A stretch of DNA of 64,000 nt from Desulfofundulus kuznetsovii DSM 6115 (GTDB lineage: Bacteria > Bacillota > Desulfotomaculia > Desulfotomaculales > Desulfovirgulaceae): contig NC_015573.1 in NCBI RefSeq assembly GCF_000214705.1, positions 2,301,001 through 2,365,000 of the forward strand, read 5' to 3'. This document shows positions 62,207 to 64,000 of the stretch, one piece after another (the stretch's first letter is position 1; the number at the start of each line of letters is the position of its first letter). A program made the translations under genes and the position numbers. Under the pieces are notes generated by a model. It was not told where the DNA came from. It made no database searches and saw nothing but the letters and a program-made list of their open reading frames with translations.

Positions 62207-63076
62207 GTGCACGCGAGCAGGAAATCCAAGCGGAAAGTGCCGGTTCTGCTTTTGAGCCTTTTCATCTTGTTGCTCCTGGCATCCAGCTGTACCTGGTCCA
62301 GGCAGCAAGCACCGGCAAATCAATCGCCGGACCCCACCACTCCCCAACCCCTCTTCCTGGCTGTGTATTATGTAAAATCTACAAGCCAGGAAAGCTATTT
62401 GGTGCGGGAAGTCCACCAGATACCCCCGGCGAAGGACCCGGCTCTGAAAGCGGTACAGGAATTAATTTCAGGTGAGCCATCTACTCCAGGAGCCATACGT
62501 ATTTTACCCCCCAACACCAAGGTCCTGGGTGTAACGGTAAAGGACGGTCTGGCTACAGTCAATTTCTCCAGGGAGGTACTGGAACACCCCAGTGCAGGTG
62601 CCGAAGGGGAAGCCCTGGCCATCCAAAGCGTGGTCAACACTTTAACTGAGTTCCCGGAAATCCGCCAGGTATCGTTCCAGGTGGAAGGCAAGGTGGATGA
62701 GCGCGCCCGGGACTGGTGGGGCCACGTAGGTTTATATGATCAACCTTTCCGCAGGGATTTGTCCAGGGTTTATGAACCGGCCATTTGGGTCACCCACCCC
62801 ACACCGGATCAGGTAGTTGGTGTGCCGCTACTGGTCAAGGGTAGCGCCAGAGTTTACGAAGGAACGGTCAACGCCAGACTGCTGGACAGCCAGGGCAAGG
62901 TTTTGGTCAGCGCATATACCACCGCCACCAGGGCTGCCCCCGAGCGGGGAGACTTTGAAATGCGGCTCAACTTCAAACCCCCGCAGGACGGAAAGGGTAT
63001 CCTGGAAGTTTACTCGATCAGCGCCAAGGACGGCAGTATTGAAAACAAGGTAACCATACCTGTGCGCTGGCCTTAA
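62207..63076 (+). CDS. GerMN-domain lipoprotein with Gmad2 domain
   Basis: A 289-aa lipoprotein. A signal peptide with lipobox LLLASSC gives the lipid-modified Cys near residue 28. A GerMN domain follows (LKAVQELISGEPSTPGAIRI, VLGVTVKDGLATVNFSREVL, GEALAIQSVVNTLTEFPEIR). A Gmad2 immunoglobulin-like domain ends it (IWVTHPTPDQVVGVPLLVKG through GSIENKVTIPV). GerM proteins help peptidoglycan remodelling and germination in spore formers. Start is GTG 62207. Confidence 0.93.
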   Translation: MHASRKSKRKVPVLLLSLFILLLLASSCTWSRQQAPANQSPDPTTPQPLFLAVYYVKSTSQESYLVREVHQIPPAKDPALKAVQELISGEPSTPGAIRILPPNTKVLGVTVKDGLATVNFSREVLEHPSAGAEGEALAIQSVVNTLTEFPEIRQVSFQVEGKVDERARDWWGHVGLYDQPFRRDLSRVYEPAIWVTHPTPDQVVGVPLLVKGSARVYEGTVNARLLDSQGKVLVSAYTTATRAAPERGDFEMRLNFKPPQDGKGILEVYSISAKDGSIENKVTIPVRWP

Positions 63077-63148
63077 AGTATCCTTGCGGGTAAATGGTGC
63101 CTTGAGGATAGATAAAGGGCCAAACAAGAAAGAAAGCGAGGTAGCAAG

Positions 63149-63310
63149 ATGACCAAAGAAAAAAACAAGCCCGGTACCGTTGAAACAGCCCAGGGGGAAT
63201 CCATAGAACATCTCATGAAACGGGTAAAAAAAGAACTGCTCTGGGTTTTAGCCAGCAGCGTCGTTGCCTTCGGGCTGGGCCTTATAGCCGGAAATTTAAT
63301 CAAGTTCTAG
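63149..63310 (+). CDS. Small single-pass membrane protein
   Basis: A 53-aa protein: hydrophilic N-terminus (MTKEKNKPGTVETAQGESIE), then a C-terminal membrane helix (LLWVLASSVVAFGLGLIAG). GAGGT precedes the ATG. Its stop overlaps the end of the convergent gene by 11 bases. Function unknown. Confidence 0.6.
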   Translation: MTKEKNKPGTVETAQGESIEHLMKRVKKELLWVLASSVVAFGLGLIAGNLIKF

Positions 63311-63560
63311 TGTTGATCAGCCAGAGGAGCACGGCAAAAGCAATAAACAGCAGACGCAGGACACTTACCGCCCTGCCGGCCACCATTCCTTTCATCCTTA
63401 ACCATTCCGCCAAAGCGCAGGGTAGAACCAGGACTCCAAAAATAAACCGGGCTACCGGCGTAAAAGCGGGATAACCGAGGGTTAAAACCCATAGAATCAG
63501 CGCCCAGGCGATAATGGCCAGAGCAAGCTTTGCAGGGCCGGGTAAATTACGGAAAGACAT
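63300..63560 (-). CDS. Small membrane protein, function unknown
   Basis: An 86-aa protein with two or three hydrophobic segments (LALAIIAWALILWVLTLGY, FIFGVLVLPCALAEWLRM, VLRLLFIAFAVLLWLI). AGAGGTG precedes the ATG at 63560. It stands alone on the minus strand among plus-strand genes. No family is recognised. Confidence 0.6.
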   Translation of the reverse strand: MSFRNLPGPAKLALAIIAWALILWVLTLGYPAFTPVARFIFGVLVLPCALAEWLRMKGMVAGRAVSVLRLLFIAFAVLLWLINTRT

Positions 63561-63673
63561 TGACTACACCTCTTTTTCTATACTATTACCTAAATTCCCC
63601 TTTTTTAAGGAATTTCCTTCTCCTTTTCCCCGCCCCCGCATATTCTAAAGAAAAGAGAGGGCGGGAATTAGAG

Positions 63674-64000
63674 GTGTCATTAGGAATAGTTCGCGTCCAA
63701 AACAGGGCGCAGTTTTTTTCGTTCCTGGGGTTGGCGGAATTAATTTACGGCCGGGATAGCCGGGCAGCCCTTGCCAACCGGCGGGAAACGGCTCTTTTGT
63801 TTGACCCCGGAGCCAACCCGGCACTACGGCACGTTCGCCCGGCCCTTTTTTTAGCCCTGCAAAACGACAAACCCGTGGGGCGGATAGCCTGCGCAGTGGA
63901 TGAATTCTGCCGGGAAGAGAATACGGGTTTTTTTGGTGCTTTTGAAGCGGTCCGGGATGAACAAATAGCCCGGGCTCTCATGGAAGAAGCGGGGAAATGG
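63674..64000 (+). CDS. GNAT-family acetyltransferase-like protein (N-terminal fragment)
   Basis: The first 109 codons of a gene that runs off the window, starting at GTG 63674. FLALQNDKPVGRIACAVDEF followed by TGFFGAFEAVRDEQIARALM and EEAGKW matches a family of GNAT-like proteins with the G(R/F)I.A..D......GFFG.FE signature. The acetyl-CoA loop would lie in the part not seen. Substrate unknown. Confidence 0.75.
   Translation, partial: MSLGIVRVQNRAQFFSFLGLAELIYGRDSRAALANRRETALLFDPGANPALRHVRPALFLALQNDKPVGRIACAVDEFCREENTGFFGAFEAVRDEQIARALMEEAGKW

Overview
The window looks like the chromosome of a spore-forming, sulfate-reducing or syntrophic Clostridium-class Firmicute of the Desulfotomaculum/Pelotomaculum type. 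The signs are a GC-rich genome with strong GGAGG ribosome sites, a T-box leader, a GerMN germination lipoprotein, FtsK/SpoIIIE, many GTG and TTG starts, and a bifurcating [FeFe] hydrogenase with its full maturation set. The organism call is inference from gene content.

Hydrogen metabolism (1-12640, all minus strand). The structural operon runs DRTGG protein, anti-sigma-like ATPase, an inverted-repeat element, a sensory (HydS-type) [FeFe] hydrogenase, a second DRTGG protein, HydC/NuoE, a HATPase, a thioredoxin-like ferredoxin, HydB/NuoF and the start of HydA. Upstream lies the maturation operon TM1266-like regulator, aspA, hydF, hydE, hydG. It has a consensus promoter, a structured leader with an attenuator-like terminator, and a closing terminator.

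Accessory island (about 12700-37350). It opens with a 226-bp MITE with perfect terminal repeats and target duplication. Next comes a minus-strand defence cluster. In transcription order it holds a DUF262/DUF1524 (GmrSD-like) protein, a Nudix hydrolase, an SRA-like protein, a 1692-aa helicase-DUF1998-nuclease fusion, a SNF2 helicase, a 1347-aa N6-adenine methyltransferase, a membrane-anchored unknown, an Mrr-like nuclease, a PLD-like gene, a HEPN-like gene and a membrane PLD-like protein. The core resembles class 1 DISARM, but the DUF1998 part is fused to the helicase and carries a C-terminal nuclease. Two complete insertion sequences (IS66 and IS1182-like), both with intact target duplications, sit inside two of the downstream genes, so part of the island is decaying.

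Housekeeping and metabolic region (37670-64000). It holds a WYL regulator; an ADP-ribosylglycohydrolase, YhaM-like and ARPP-1 group; a small operon with a bifunctional nuclease; an aromatic amino-acid operon (DAHP synthase plus a prephenate dehydratase with a C-terminal chorismate mutase) behind a partly duplicated T-box; and a radical SAM protein. A catabolic module follows: CoA-transferase, ADP-forming acyl-CoA synthetase, alpha/beta hydrolase and HyuA/HyuB. The window closes with a zinc-ribbon gene whose ribosome site is buried in a long hairpin, then lgt, ftsK, a GerMN lipoprotein, several small membrane proteins and a partial GNAT acetyltransferase.
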